The notes under the pieces were generated by a model, which saw only the letters and a program-made list of their open reading frames with translations, had not been told where the DNA came from and ran no database searches. 64,000 bases of DNA from Sinorhizobium mexicanum (GTDB lineage Bacteria > Pseudomonadota > Alphaproteobacteria > Rhizobiales > Rhizobiaceae): the NCBI RefSeq assembly GCF_013488225.1, contig NZ_CP041238.1:4190501-4254500 (forward strand), given 5' to 3'. Below, piece after piece: positions 43,801 through 52,187 of this stretch. Every line of letters starts with the position of its first letter. Within the stretch, counting starts at the first letter, position 1. A program made the translations under genes and the position numbers.

Positions 43801-46800
43801 TGGATCAGTTCGTGATTGAAGGTTTCCGGGTGCCGGTAGCGATCGATCGCCCGGTCGACGGTCTCGCGGTTCGGTGCGGCGATCGTCCAGAAGATGACGC
43901 TCACCTTTTTGCCCGCCGGAACGCGCACGACGCGGCGAAGCGACATTACCGGATCGAGCGTGAAGCCGTCGGTTCCCGAAAGCGTGACACCTGGGTCGAA
44001 AGCAGCAGCCTCCGAAAGCGTACGCCCCTGGCCGATGAAGCGGCGGCGGTCGGTTTCCGCCTGGGTGTGGCGGTCGCTGCCGGCATTGTCCGTGATGAGG
44101 TGCGCAACTTCCATGTCGGCATCACCCGGGCTGCGCTTGTTGCGTGACACGCGGATGACGTCGCCCTGGCGGCTGATCTCGGTGCGCAGGAACATCTTGG
44201 AGAAGGCGAGATGCGCGCTGTCGGCATCGTCCGTCGCAAGCACCGGCTCCGCATAGGACGTGACTTCGATGAAGCGGTCCTCCGTGCCTGTATTGACCAG
44301 GATGACCCGGCGGCCCTCCGCATCGTGCTCGGTCGCGACGATGCATTCGACCTCGCTTGTGAGGTCGCCGACGACCTTGACGAATTCCGCCTTGTCGTCG
44401 CCGAAACGGGTCATGGTCTTTTCACCGGCCGCGCGCCGCGGTTCGGCCGTTGCCGACCACCAGTCGCCGCTGACGGTGTCGCGCAGGAAGATGAACGTGC
44501 CCGTCCTGTCTTCAACCGGGTCCGGCTTCCACCGCGTGACCGACTGGCCGTTCCAGCGCGCATAACCGGCCCCGGTCGCGGTCAGCATGATCGAATAGTG
44601 CCCGTTCGAGAGGAACACCGTTTCGCGGTCCTGCGTCAGCGGATCCTCGATGACGCGAACTTCCGGTCTGAGGAGATCGGCCTGGCCCTTGCCGAGCGAT
44701 TCCGGCTCGCGCTTGGCGTTCATCACCGGAATGTCGCGCGGTGCCTTCTCCTGCAGCAGCAGTTCGGCCGCTTCGATCACCGGATCGGCGTGGAACCACT
44801 CGCGCAGGCGCCCGTTGAACACGACGTTCGCGACCGCCGCGACCGACATGCCGTGATGGTGCGCATAGTAGTTGCGCACGACGGCGCATTTCTGGCCTTC
44901 GGGAACACGCGTCGGCGTGAAATCGACGGCATCATGGAAGCCGTAGGCGCCGAGAGCACCGACCTCCCTGAGCCTTGCCAGATTGGCGAGCGCAGACTTG
45001 GGATCGTACATGCAGGCGAGGATCGACGCATAGGGCGCAATCACCGCATTCTGGCCAAGGCCGCGCTTCAGGCCGAGCGTCGGCACGCCGAAGTTCGTAT
45101 ACTGATAGGTCAGCTCGTGATCGCGCGCGTTGAAGGCGGCTTCCGAGATGCCCCACGGGGTCCCGAGGCGCCGGCCGTGGTTGATCTGCTCCTGCACCAC
45201 CAGATTGCTCGTCTGGTTGAGAATGCCGCCCTGCCGCTCCTGCATGACCAGCGGCGGCATCAGATATTCGAACATCGAGCCGGACCAGGAGACAAGCGCG
45301 CCGCGCGCGCCGACCGGCACGATCGGGCGCCCGAGCTTGTACCAGTGCTCCGTCGGCAGGTCGCCCTTGGCGATCGCAAAAAGGCTCGTCAGCCGCGCTT
45401 CGGAGGCCAGCAGATCGTAGCAGGCCTCGTCGAGTTCGTTGGCGTTGACGCGGTAGCCGATCGACAGCAACCGCCGCTCCGGACGGAACAAGAAGCCGAA
45501 ATCCATCGAGAAGGCGATGTCGCGCGCGCGCTCCTTGAGCACCATGAGACGCTGGCGCAATGCCTCGATCGCGCCGAGGTCGAAGACGCCGTCGGCAATA
45601 TGCGCCTCGCAGGTGGAGACGAGCGAACCCGCCCATTTCTCCAACTCGGCGCTCTGGGCAGTGCGTACCTCGTGATCGAGGTTGGCGGCAAGCTTGTGCA
45701 TGTCGCGCGCCAGCACTGCCAGGTTGATCACGCGGATCGATGCGAATTCACGCTCGCGCTTGACGGCGGCAAGCGCGTTCCGGAAGCCGGCGATGCGCTC
45801 TTCGATCAGATGGCGCAACGGCCGCACGGTCTTGCGATCGTCGGGCAGTTCGTTGAGCACTTCCGAGAGAATGGCGGCGACGTCGCCGATGCCATCGAGA
45901 CTGCCCTGGACATGGGCGGAGGGTGCCTCGGCCCATTCCCGGCACATGGACGAAACCGCGATCAGATGCCCGGCGAGGTTGCCGCTGTCGACGGACGAGA
46001 CGTAGCGCGGCTCCATCGTTTCGAGCGATCGCGTCCGATACCAGTTGAAGAGATGGCCGCGATATTTCGGCATACGGTCGATCGTCGCGATCGTCTGCTC
46101 GAGCCGCGTGACCGTGTCCTCGAAACCGATCCAGCCGAAATCGCGCGCGGACATCACCGACAGGAGATAGACGCCGATATTGGTGGGCGACGTACGCTCA
46201 GCGAGCACCGGTTGCGGCGTTTCCTGGAAATTATCCGGCGGCAGGAAATTCTGCTCGGCGGTCACGAAGGTTTCGAAATAGCGCCAGGTACGCCGGGCGA
46301 TCTTGCGCATCTCGTCGATCGCTTCATCCGACACGACCAGCTGGTCCTCGGTCTCGGCCGACTGGCTGACAAACCAGGCAACCAGGGGCGAAGCCGCCCA
46401 AATGAGCGCGAAGGGGATGCCGATGTATGGCAGTCCGGTATCTGACACGGCGGCGAGCGCCAATGAAATGACCGAGAGAGCCGGCGCCGTCCACATCGCG
46501 CCGAAATAGTCGCCGATCGAGCCGTGGCCGGCGCTCTGAACCTGCGCGGCGGTGCGCCACTCGAGCATCAGCTTGCGGCTGACGAAGGTTCGGTAGAGCG
46601 AGCGAACGATCGCATCCGCCATCATTGCGGCATTGTGGGCGATGAAGACGATGCGCAGCGCCACCTGGGCATTGGCGGCGCGGATATCGGAGAGCACCGT
46701 ATGCAGATGCGCCCGTGCGACGATATCGTTGCGGCGCGGCATGATCCCGTTGATCAGCGACAGGGTGGGTGCGACGAACAGGCTGAAGATCAGCACGAGC

Positions 46801-49415
46801 TGCCAGATCAGGGCCTCGGTCGGCTCCATGTAGTACCAGCCCATGACCGAAGCGACGAGCCAGGCGACCGGGATGAGCGACCGGCGCAGGTTGTCGTACA
46901 TCTTCCAGCGGCCGAGCATCGACAGCCCGTTCGAAGGGTTGAAGATATAGGGCAAGAGCTGCCAGTCGCCACGCGCCCAGCGATGCTGGCGCGACATTTC
47001 CACCTCGTAGCGGGTCGGGAAATCCTCGACGAGCTCGACGTCGGTGACGAGCGCGCAGCGCGCATATGACCCTTCGAGCAGATCGTGGCTAAGCACGGCA
47101 TTCTCTTCGATCCGGCTCTTCAGCGCCGCCTCGAAGGCATCGACATGGTAGAGACCCTTGCCCGTGAAGGTGCCTTCGCTGACGATGTCCTGATAGACGT
47201 CGGAGACCGTGAAGACATAGGGATCGATGCCGCGGTGGATCGAGAAGATCCGCTGGAAGGCGGAAGCCTCGCTGCCCGTGGTGAGCGATGGCGTCACACG
47301 CGGCTGCAGCAGGCTGTAGCCGGTAAGCACTTCCTGCTTCTTGTTCACGACCGGGCGGTTGATTGGATGGTAGAGCTTGCCGACGAGCTTCGTCACCGCG
47401 TCGCGCATCAGGCGTGTGTCGGAATCGAGCGTCATCACGTATTGGACGCCGTCCGGAACCATGTTGGCGCCCTGCAGGAACGAGGTGTCACGATCGCCAC
47501 GGAGCAGAAGGTTGAGCTCGTGAAGCTTGCCGCGCTTGCGCTCCCAGCCCATCCAGACGCCCTCGGCCTCGTTGAAGAGCCGGCGGCGATGCAGCAGGAA
47601 GAAGCGCGTCTTGCCGTCATAAGCGTATCGGGTCGAGAGCTCGGCGATTTCGCGCTTCGCATATTCGAGGACGTCCATGTCGGTGGGCGTTTCCTCGAAC
47701 TTGCTGTCGGCCCAGTCGCTGAGCAGGGCGAAGTAGATCTCGCCGCGCGGGTTGGCGAGATAATGGACCTCCAGATTGCGTACCAGTTCGTCGACGTGGT
47801 CGCGCTTGGCGATCAGGCACGGGACAACGACAAGCGTGCGCGCATCCTGCGGGATACCGTCGAGGAACTCGTATCCGACGAGCCGCGACGGTTTGACGAC
47901 CAGCGTGATCAGCGTGTTGAAAAGCCCCATCGCGCCTTCCGAAGCCGGCAGTGCGAAAAGCAGCAGCATGATCAGCTTGGCGCCGTTTGGGATTTCCATC
48001 GGGCTGACGAAGGCATAGACCGCGACCATCGCGAGAACGGTCAGGAGAATATTCGGTCCGGCGATCGCGAACCAGCCGAGCTTGCGGCCGAAACGGATGA
48101 TGTGCTGGAGCGGCGACGGTGAATAGCCGATCCTGTTCTCCAGGTCCTTGTACTGCGTGCCGACCAGGAAGGAGCCGACGTTCGGTTCCTGCAGCGGCGC
48201 TTCGACCGCCGCGGCCGCCCTTGCTTCCTCGACCATCTCGATCGCGATCTGGGTGACTTCATGCTCGCTGTGGCCGGAGCGGCGCGCCAGTTTCTCGATC
48301 GTTTCCCGGTACTTGTTGCGCGAGCCGAAATCTAGCGAGGCATAGTCGGAGCCCTCGCGAAGCGTCGCGTCGATCTTGCTTACGCTCTCGAACCAGACGG
48401 CCCAATCCGTGTCGTCGATCTCGCGCAGGCTGCGGATGATGTTGCTCATCGTCGCGTTGCCGGAGCCCAGGCGGTTCTGTTCGGCGACGAGCGCCTCCTC
48501 GACGTCGGTGCCGCGCCTTTCGAGCCGTTCCTCGATCCAGCCGATGACCGCGCCCGAGGTCTGGGAACCATCGCGCATGCGATAGAGAAGCTGGGCGATG
48601 AACGTGTTGTCGGCGGAAAGCGCCTCCGACTCCGCGAGCAGCGTGCGGCACCTTTCGGGATCGTTCAGCCGGACGATCTGGTCGGCGACCTCGTTCGCCT
48701 TTTGCCGCATGCCGCGCGAGCGCTCGACCCGGATGGCGATCCGGCGCAGGTTCTCGATCAGCACGAAACGCAGGATCGACGGCAACGCCCACAACTCGCC
48801 GATCTTGAAGGTTTCATGCTGCTGGAAACCCTCGACCATCGCGGTGATGTTTTCCCGCGAAACCATGCTGTGGGTGTGGGCGACATAGAGCCAGGCCAGC
48901 GCCATCGTGCGCGGGATGACGACACCCGACACCGAAAGCGTCGGCAACTGCCGATAGAACCTGCGCGGAAAATCGCGCCGGACTTCCTGGATCGCCTCCT
49001 CGACGACGTGGTGGTTGTCGAGCAGCCACTCGGCCGCAGGCGTGATCGAGGCGCCTGCTTCCACGTCGGCCGCGGTCGCGCGATAGACGCGCAGGATTTC
49101 CTTCTCGTTTTCGCGATGGCGTGCGCGGAAGTCGAACGAAAAGAAGCCGGGGAGCGACGAAGCGCCCTTCAGGGCGAGATTCTCACCGCATTGCCGAAGG
49201 TCGTCGATCGAGAAATAGGTCGAGCGAATCGAATCGTTATAATCGATTTGCTTGGCTTCCGGGTCGCGCGGTGAATGGGACGGCTTGTTCTGAAGGAGCA
49301 TGGCTGCGGTTTCTGATTCCAACCGGGGTTGATCGGCCCGGCTTTCGTTGTTCGGCCAGGTCGATTGCGGCCCTGATGGTCCAAGCGGCGTCGGCGCGTT
49401 TCTAGACACGGTCAT
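40806..49415 (-). CDS. ndvB: cyclic beta-1,2-glucan synthase
   Basis: A giant inner-membrane enzyme that starts, elongates, trims and closes cyclic beta-1,2-glucans from UDP-glucose. The chain of 2869 residues has a family 84 glycosyltransferase region (about 500-850) with D-S-D in TLDSDTRLM near 665 and RHRWARGDW-like QHRWARGDW near 813. Membrane spans cluster near 455-520, 845-900 and 980-1010. A glucoamylase-like region (GTPWGISEAAFNARDHELTY) lies near 1438, and a GH94 phosphorylase region with GGDWNDGMNRVG near 2567 controls chain length. The ATG at 49415 has GGGGGGA just upstream; an ATG at 49301 (MLLQNKPSHSPRDPEAKQI) gives 2831 residues and is closer to the length I recall for S. meliloti. 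Confidence 0.96.
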   Translation of the reverse strand: MTVSRNAPTPLGPSGPQSTWPNNESRADQPRLESETAAMLLQNKPSHSPRDPEAKQIDYNDSIRSTYFSIDDLRQCGENLALKGASSLPGFFSFDFRARHRENEKEILRVYRATAADVEAGASITPAAEWLLDNHHVVEEAIQEVRRDFPRRFYRQLPTLSVSGVVIPRTMALAWLYVAHTHSMVSRENITAMVEGFQQHETFKIGELWALPSILRFVLIENLRRIAIRVERSRGMRQKANEVADQIVRLNDPERCRTLLAESEALSADNTFIAQLLYRMRDGSQTSGAVIGWIEERLERRGTDVEEALVAEQNRLGSGNATMSNIIRSLREIDDTDWAVWFESVSKIDATLREGSDYASLDFGSRNKYRETIEKLARRSGHSEHEVTQIAIEMVEEARAAAAVEAPLQEPNVGSFLVGTQYKDLENRIGYSPSPLQHIIRFGRKLGWFAIAGPNILLTVLAMVAVYAFVSPMEIPNGAKLIMLLLFALPASEGAMGLFNTLITLVVKPSRLVGYEFLDGIPQDARTLVVVPCLIAKRDHVDELVRNLEVHYLANPRGEIYFALLSDWADSKFEETPTDMDVLEYAKREIAELSTRYAYDGKTRFFLLHRRRLFNEAEGVWMGWERKRGKLHELNLLLRGDRDTSFLQGANMVPDGVQYVMTLDSDTRLMRDAVTKLVGKLYHPINRPVVNKKQEVLTGYSLLQPRVTPSLTTGSEASAFQRIFSIHRGIDPYVFTVSDVYQDIVSEGTFTGKGLYHVDAFEAALKSRIEENAVLSHDLLEGSYARCALVTDVELVEDFPTRYEVEMSRQHRWARGDWQLLPYIFNPSNGLSMLGRWKMYDNLRRSLIPVAWLVASVMGWYYMEPTEALIWQLVLIFSLFVAPTLSLINGIMPRRNDIVARAHLHTVLSDIRAANAQVALRIVFIAHNAAMMADAIVRSLYRTFVSRKLMLEWRTAAQVQSAGHGSIGDYFGAMWTAPALSVISLALAAVSDTGLPYIGIPFALIWAASPLVAWFVSQSAETEDQLVVSDEAIDEMRKIARRTWRYFETFVTAEQNFLPPDNFQETPQPVLAERTSPTNIGVYLLSVMSARDFGWIGFEDTVTRLEQTIATIDRMPKYRGHLFNWYRTRSLETMEPRYVSSVDSGNLAGHLIAVSSMCREWAEAPSAHVQGSLDGIGDVAAILSEVLNELPDDRKTVRPLRHLIEERIAGFRNALAAVKREREFASIRVINLAVLARDMHKLAANLDHEVRTAQSAELEKWAGSLVSTCEAHIADGVFDLGAIEALRQRLMVLKERARDIAFSMDFGFLFRPERRLLSIGYRVNANELDEACYDLLASEARLTSLFAIAKGDLPTEHWYKLGRPIVPVGARGALVSWSGSMFEYLMPPLVMQERQGGILNQTSNLVVQEQINHGRRLGTPWGISEAAFNARDHELTYQYTNFGVPTLGLKRGLGQNAVIAPYASILACMYDPKSALANLARLREVGALGAYGFHDAVDFTPTRVPEGQKCAVVRNYYAHHHGMSVAAVANVVFNGRLREWFHADPVIEAAELLLQEKAPRDIPVMNAKREPESLGKGQADLLRPEVRVIEDPLTQDRETVFLSNGHYSIMLTATGAGYARWNGQSVTRWKPDPVEDRTGTFIFLRDTVSGDWWSATAEPRRAAGEKTMTRFGDDKAEFVKVVGDLTSEVECIVATEHDAEGRRVILVNTGTEDRFIEVTSYAEPVLATDDADSAHLAFSKMFLRTEISRQGDVIRVSRNKRSPGDADMEVAHLITDNAGSDRHTQAETDRRRFIGQGRTLSEAAAFDPGVTLSGTDGFTLDPVMSLRRVVRVPAGKKVSVIFWTIAAPNRETVDRAIDRYRHPETFNHELIHAWTRSQVQMRHVGVTSQEAASFQMLGRYLVYPDMHLRADAATVKSGLASQATLWPLAISGDFPIFCLRINDDGDLGIAREALRAQEYLRARGITADLVVINERASSYAQDLQHTLDSMCENLRLRGLSDGPRQHIFAVRRDLMEAETWSTLLSAARAVFHARNGTISDQIARAMALYSKPAAKITESTQMLLPVIQEAGEATAAEISGDGLEFWNGFGGFADDGREYVVRLRGGEATPHPWINVISNEHFGFHVSAEGSAFSWSRNSRDYQLTPWTNDAVVNQPGEAIFIRDMASGSVLTPYAALSRRKSVVFEARHGLGYSSFASTQDELEIEAVHTVHRTLPARLVRLSIRNRGASARQLRIYGYAEWVLGNNRGRMAPFVLPEWHDDAQALVATNPYSLDYAGRSAFLAIDAEVGSYTASRREFLGKAGGILAPQAVIAGAGLTGFSETDGDACAALSSDLVIEPGAEQQITFFLGDADSGEQVQSILAELRGTTFDTTLKAAKAFWNEFTGVVKVETPDRAFNHMVNHWLPYQSLGCRIMARSAFYQASGAYGFRDQLQDTLAFLMHRPELARTQILNAAARQFIEGDVQHWWLPGTGAGVRTMISDDVVWLAYAVAHYCAVTGTTDILGEQVPFIVGPALEEGQHDNFFKPESADETADIYEHCARALDLAIKRTGANGLPLILGGDWNDGMNRVGIAGEGTSVWLGWFLAGALRAFLPHARERKDEPRTALWETHIEMLKSALDGAGWDGDYYRRGYYDDGTPLGSVENVECRIDSIAQSWSALSGEGEAERSGRAMDAVMAELVDPEKRIVRLFTPPLEKTQQDPGYIKAYPPGVRENGGQYTHAATWVVLAFAAQGRAEEAWRTFRMLNPVSHALNRDDAEHYRVEPYVVAADVYGEGELAGRGGWTWYTGSAGWLYRAGVEGILGIRLKGKKLVIRPVLPADWAGYSAEVRVNGAAHRISVGRDSKTGEPVVSVNNSVTKNAHEGILL

Positions 49416-49769
49416 GTGTCCCCCCATCCGCCACCATCCTCAAAGCGGGAGGGCCCCGGAAACGGGCGCCGCCTGGGATTTGGGCATCGGAGATCGCAAA
49501 GCCGACGGCGCGTTGGTTTTCACGGCCGCGTGATGCATGAAAGTGGCATTTTTTAGCCGCAGTGTCAGCAGCTTGCAAGGATTGCGAGCGCAGGTTCGGA
49601 CGAATTGGGCGAGTCCGGAACGGGAGAAAGCGGACCACCGCACAAACTCCCGCCGGTTCGATGAACGTTCCTGTCAAGTCAGCCCCTTCCTGGTCTGTTG
49701 CAGCATGGCGGCACGAGACACGGAGCCGCCTGCAAAGGTCCGCTTCAGGCGGTACGCAGCGGACCGAAC
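49416..49769. other. intergenic region between ndvB and the LysR gene
   Basis: No gene is supported here. It should hold the ndvB promoter and leader. An inverted repeat CCGCCTG..CAGGCGG lies at about 49729-49755 after the LysR gene stop, without a U-run. Confidence 0.5.
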
Positions 49770-50663
49770 TCAACCGACCTGTTCGACAATCCATTCCCTG
49801 AAGGCGAGGCTGATCGGGTTTTCACGCTTGCCCTCCGGAACGGCGAGGTAGTAGCTGTTTTCGGTCTGCATCGGTCGGTCAAGAACGATCCGCAGCGTGC
49901 CTGCGGCAAGTTCCTGTTCGATCAGATAGCGAGGCAAAAGGGCAAAACCGAGACCTGCGGTTGCCGCTTCGATCACCATCGAGAACTGGTCGAATCGATT
50001 GCCCCGGTAGGCGCCATGTCCGTCCATCCCGTTTGTCTCGAACCATTGCGCCCAGAGCTTGGGACGCGTGGCGAGATGGAGGAGCGGACCGCCGCCAATG
50101 CCCTCCAGCGCCTCGACCGGATTGGTCTCTAGGAGTGAGGGACTGGCGGCCGGAACGATAACTTCGTTGCAAAGATAGCTGCAGGTTGCACGCGCCCAGA
50201 CAGGCTGGCCGTAGTGGATCGCCAGATCGAAATTCTGCTCGTCGAAATCGAACGGTGCCGAGCGCGAGGCGATATTGATGACGGTGCCCGGATAACGCTT
50301 CAGGAAATCGGGCAGGCGCGGCACCAGCCAGCGGCTGCCGAAAGTCGGCAGCGATGCGATGGACAAGGTTGAATCGGCGCGCGCCGAAGCCATGGCGCGC
50401 ACCATTAGCTCCTCGGTCTGGTGCAGCAGCCGCCGAACCTCCGGCAGAAACTTCTGCCCGGAGTCGGAAAGGATGACCCGCTGACGCACGCGTTCGAAGA
50501 GCAGGACGCCGAGTTGGGTTTCGAGATCCTTGATCTGTCGGCTGACCGCGCTTTGCGTAAGGTTGAGCTCAGCCGCGGCCTGGGTGAAACTGCCGTGGCG
50601 CGCGGCGCATTCGAAGGCTTGCAGCGTCGTCACGTCAGGAACCAGTCGTCGGCTTAACTTCAT
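49770..50663 (-). CDS. LysR family transcriptional regulator (GcvA-like)
   Basis: A 297-residue regulator with the N-terminal LysR helix-turn-helix (LQAFECAARHGSFTQAAAEL, then NLTQSAVSRQIKDLETQLG) and a C-terminal effector-binding domain (SIASLPTFGSRWLVPRLPDF and onward), closest to the GcvA/AmpR-type group. It is divergent from hglS with a 113-bp gap, the classic arrangement of a LysR regulator and its target. Given the downstream genes, a lysine or 2-aminoadipate related effector is plausible but not shown. Confidence 0.9.
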   Translation of the reverse strand: MKLSRRLVPDVTTLQAFECAARHGSFTQAAAELNLTQSAVSRQIKDLETQLGVLLFERVRQRVILSDSGQKFLPEVRRLLHQTEELMVRAMASARADSTLSIASLPTFGSRWLVPRLPDFLKRYPGTVINIASRSAPFDFDEQNFDLAIHYGQPVWARATCSYLCNEVIVPAASPSLLETNPVEALEGIGGGPLLHLATRPKLWAQWFETNGMDGHGAYRGNRFDQFSMVIEAATAGLGFALLPRYLIEQELAAGTLRIVLDRPMQTENSYYLAVPEGKRENPISLAFREWIVEQVG

Positions 50664-50776
50664 TCCAGCCTCGCATCAACATAGTCAGAAGCAGCGCGAT
50701 CCAAGGCTGCGTCGTTCGGATATGATCAGAAATAAGAATGACCTTGTCCTTCACCCTTAGCGCGAGGCGAGCCCCA

Positions 50777-52177
50777 GTGAAAGAGAATAGTTTCGTTTGC
50801 GCCGACGATATCCGCTCGGCTTTCTCTGCCGCCATGTCGGTCATGTACCGTGAAGAGGTGCCGGCCTATGGCACGCTCATGGAACTGGTGGCGAAGGTCA
50901 ACGCCGATACGCTGGCGGCGGACGCGACGTTGAAGGGGCGCCTCGAGGCGACCTGCTCGCTCGACCGTATCTCGGAGGAGCGCCACGGCGCGATTCGGCT
51001 CGGTACGCCGGCCGAACTGTCGATGATGCGCCGCGTCTTCGCCGTCATGGGCATGTATCCCGTCGGCTATTACGATCTTTCGACCGCCGGCGTGCCGGTC
51101 CATTCGACCGCCTTCCGGCCGGTCGGCGAAGCGGCGTTGAAGCGCAATCCCTTCCGCGTTTTCACCTCGCTGCTGAGGCTCGACCTCATCGCCGACGAGA
51201 CCCTGCGTGCCGAGGCGGAAGCTATCCTGCGCGAGCGCAGGATCTTCACCTCCGACACGATCGAGCTCACCGAGAAGGCCGAGCGCGACGGCGGCCTCGA
51301 CACGGCCGATGCCGAACGGTTCGTCGCCGAGGTGCTCGAAACCTTCCGCTGGCACGACCGGGCCAACGTCGGCGCCGACATGTACAAGCGCCTGCACGAC
51401 GCGCACCGGCTGATCGCCGACGTCGTTTCCTTCAAGGGACCGCACATCAACCATCTGACGCCGCGCACGCTCGATATCGACAAGGTTCAGGCGCTGATGC
51501 CCGAATACGGCATTGCTCCGAAGGCCGTCGTCGAGGGCCCGCCGACGCGTAAGTGCGCGATCCTGTTGCGCCAGACGTCGTTCAAGGCCTTGGAAGAAGC
51601 CGTCTGCTTCCGCGACACAGATGGCGGCTGGAAAACCGGTTCACACACGGCCCGCTTCGGCGAGATCGAACAGCGCGGCATCGCACTGACGCCGAAGGGG
51701 CGCAGCCTCTACGACCGGCTGCTCGACGAATCGCGCAAGATCGTCCGGCCCGCCGCCGATGGCTCCAACGCGAAGCAGTACGAAGCAGCCCTTGCCCGGG
51801 CCTTCGGGGCCTTCCCCGACAGCTGGGCTGAGATCCGTGAGGCGGGGCTTGGCTATTTCAGCTATTCTCTGACAGAAAAAGGCCGGCGGACGAAGCTCGC
51901 CGGACGCCGCGACCTCGATACGTTGATCGCCGACGGCCTCGTTGAATTCGATCCGATCGTCTACGAGGACTTCCTTCCGGTCAGCGCCGCCGGTATCTTC
52001 CAGTCGAACCTCGGCGACGGCGCCCAGCAGGAATTCGTGGCAAGTCCGAACCAGAAGCGCTTCGAGGCCGACCTCGGCGTCGCCGTGCTCAACGAGTTCG
52101 ATCACTATGCCGGTATCGAACAGGCATCGATTGAAGGCTGCCTTCAGGCGCTCTCGGCGGCGATGGCAGCGGAATGA
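50777..52177 (+). CDS. hglS: 2-oxoadipate dioxygenase/decarboxylase (HglS, DUF1338)
   Basis: A non-haem iron enzyme that converts 2-oxoadipate with oxygen into D-2-hydroxyglutarate and CO2 in lysine breakdown. The 466-residue protein shows the metal ligands and active-site residues reported for Pseudomonas HglS as I recall them: His70 and Arg74 in EERHGAIR, His226 in GPHINHL, and Glu296 in RFGEIEQR (Glu294 there). This numbering holds only when the GTG at 50777 is taken as the start; the in-frame ATG at 50738 has no ribosome site, whereas GAGGCGAG precedes the GTG. It is the first gene of a four-gene run and divergent from a LysR regulator. Old databases list it as a hypothetical protein (YdcJ). 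Confidence 0.85.
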   Translation: MKENSFVCADDIRSAFSAAMSVMYREEVPAYGTLMELVAKVNADTLAADATLKGRLEATCSLDRISEERHGAIRLGTPAELSMMRRVFAVMGMYPVGYYDLSTAGVPVHSTAFRPVGEAALKRNPFRVFTSLLRLDLIADETLRAEAEAILRERRIFTSDTIELTEKAERDGGLDTADAERFVAEVLETFRWHDRANVGADMYKRLHDAHRLIADVVSFKGPHINHLTPRTLDIDKVQALMPEYGIAPKAVVEGPPTRKCAILLRQTSFKALEEAVCFRDTDGGWKTGSHTARFGEIEQRGIALTPKGRSLYDRLLDESRKIVRPAADGSNAKQYEAALARAFGAFPDSWAEIREAGLGYFSYSLTEKGRRTKLAGRRDLDTLIADGLVEFDPIVYEDFLPVSAAGIFQSNLGDGAQQEFVASPNQKRFEADLGVAVLNEFDHYAGIEQASIEGCLQALSAAMAAE

Positions 52178-52187
52178 TACGCTGACG

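Noticed and set aside
41577..46445. Two long open frames (856 and 744 codons) opposite ndvB
   Set aside because: They mirror codon positions of ndvB, with Arg/Ala/Gly-rich products and no ribosome sites.
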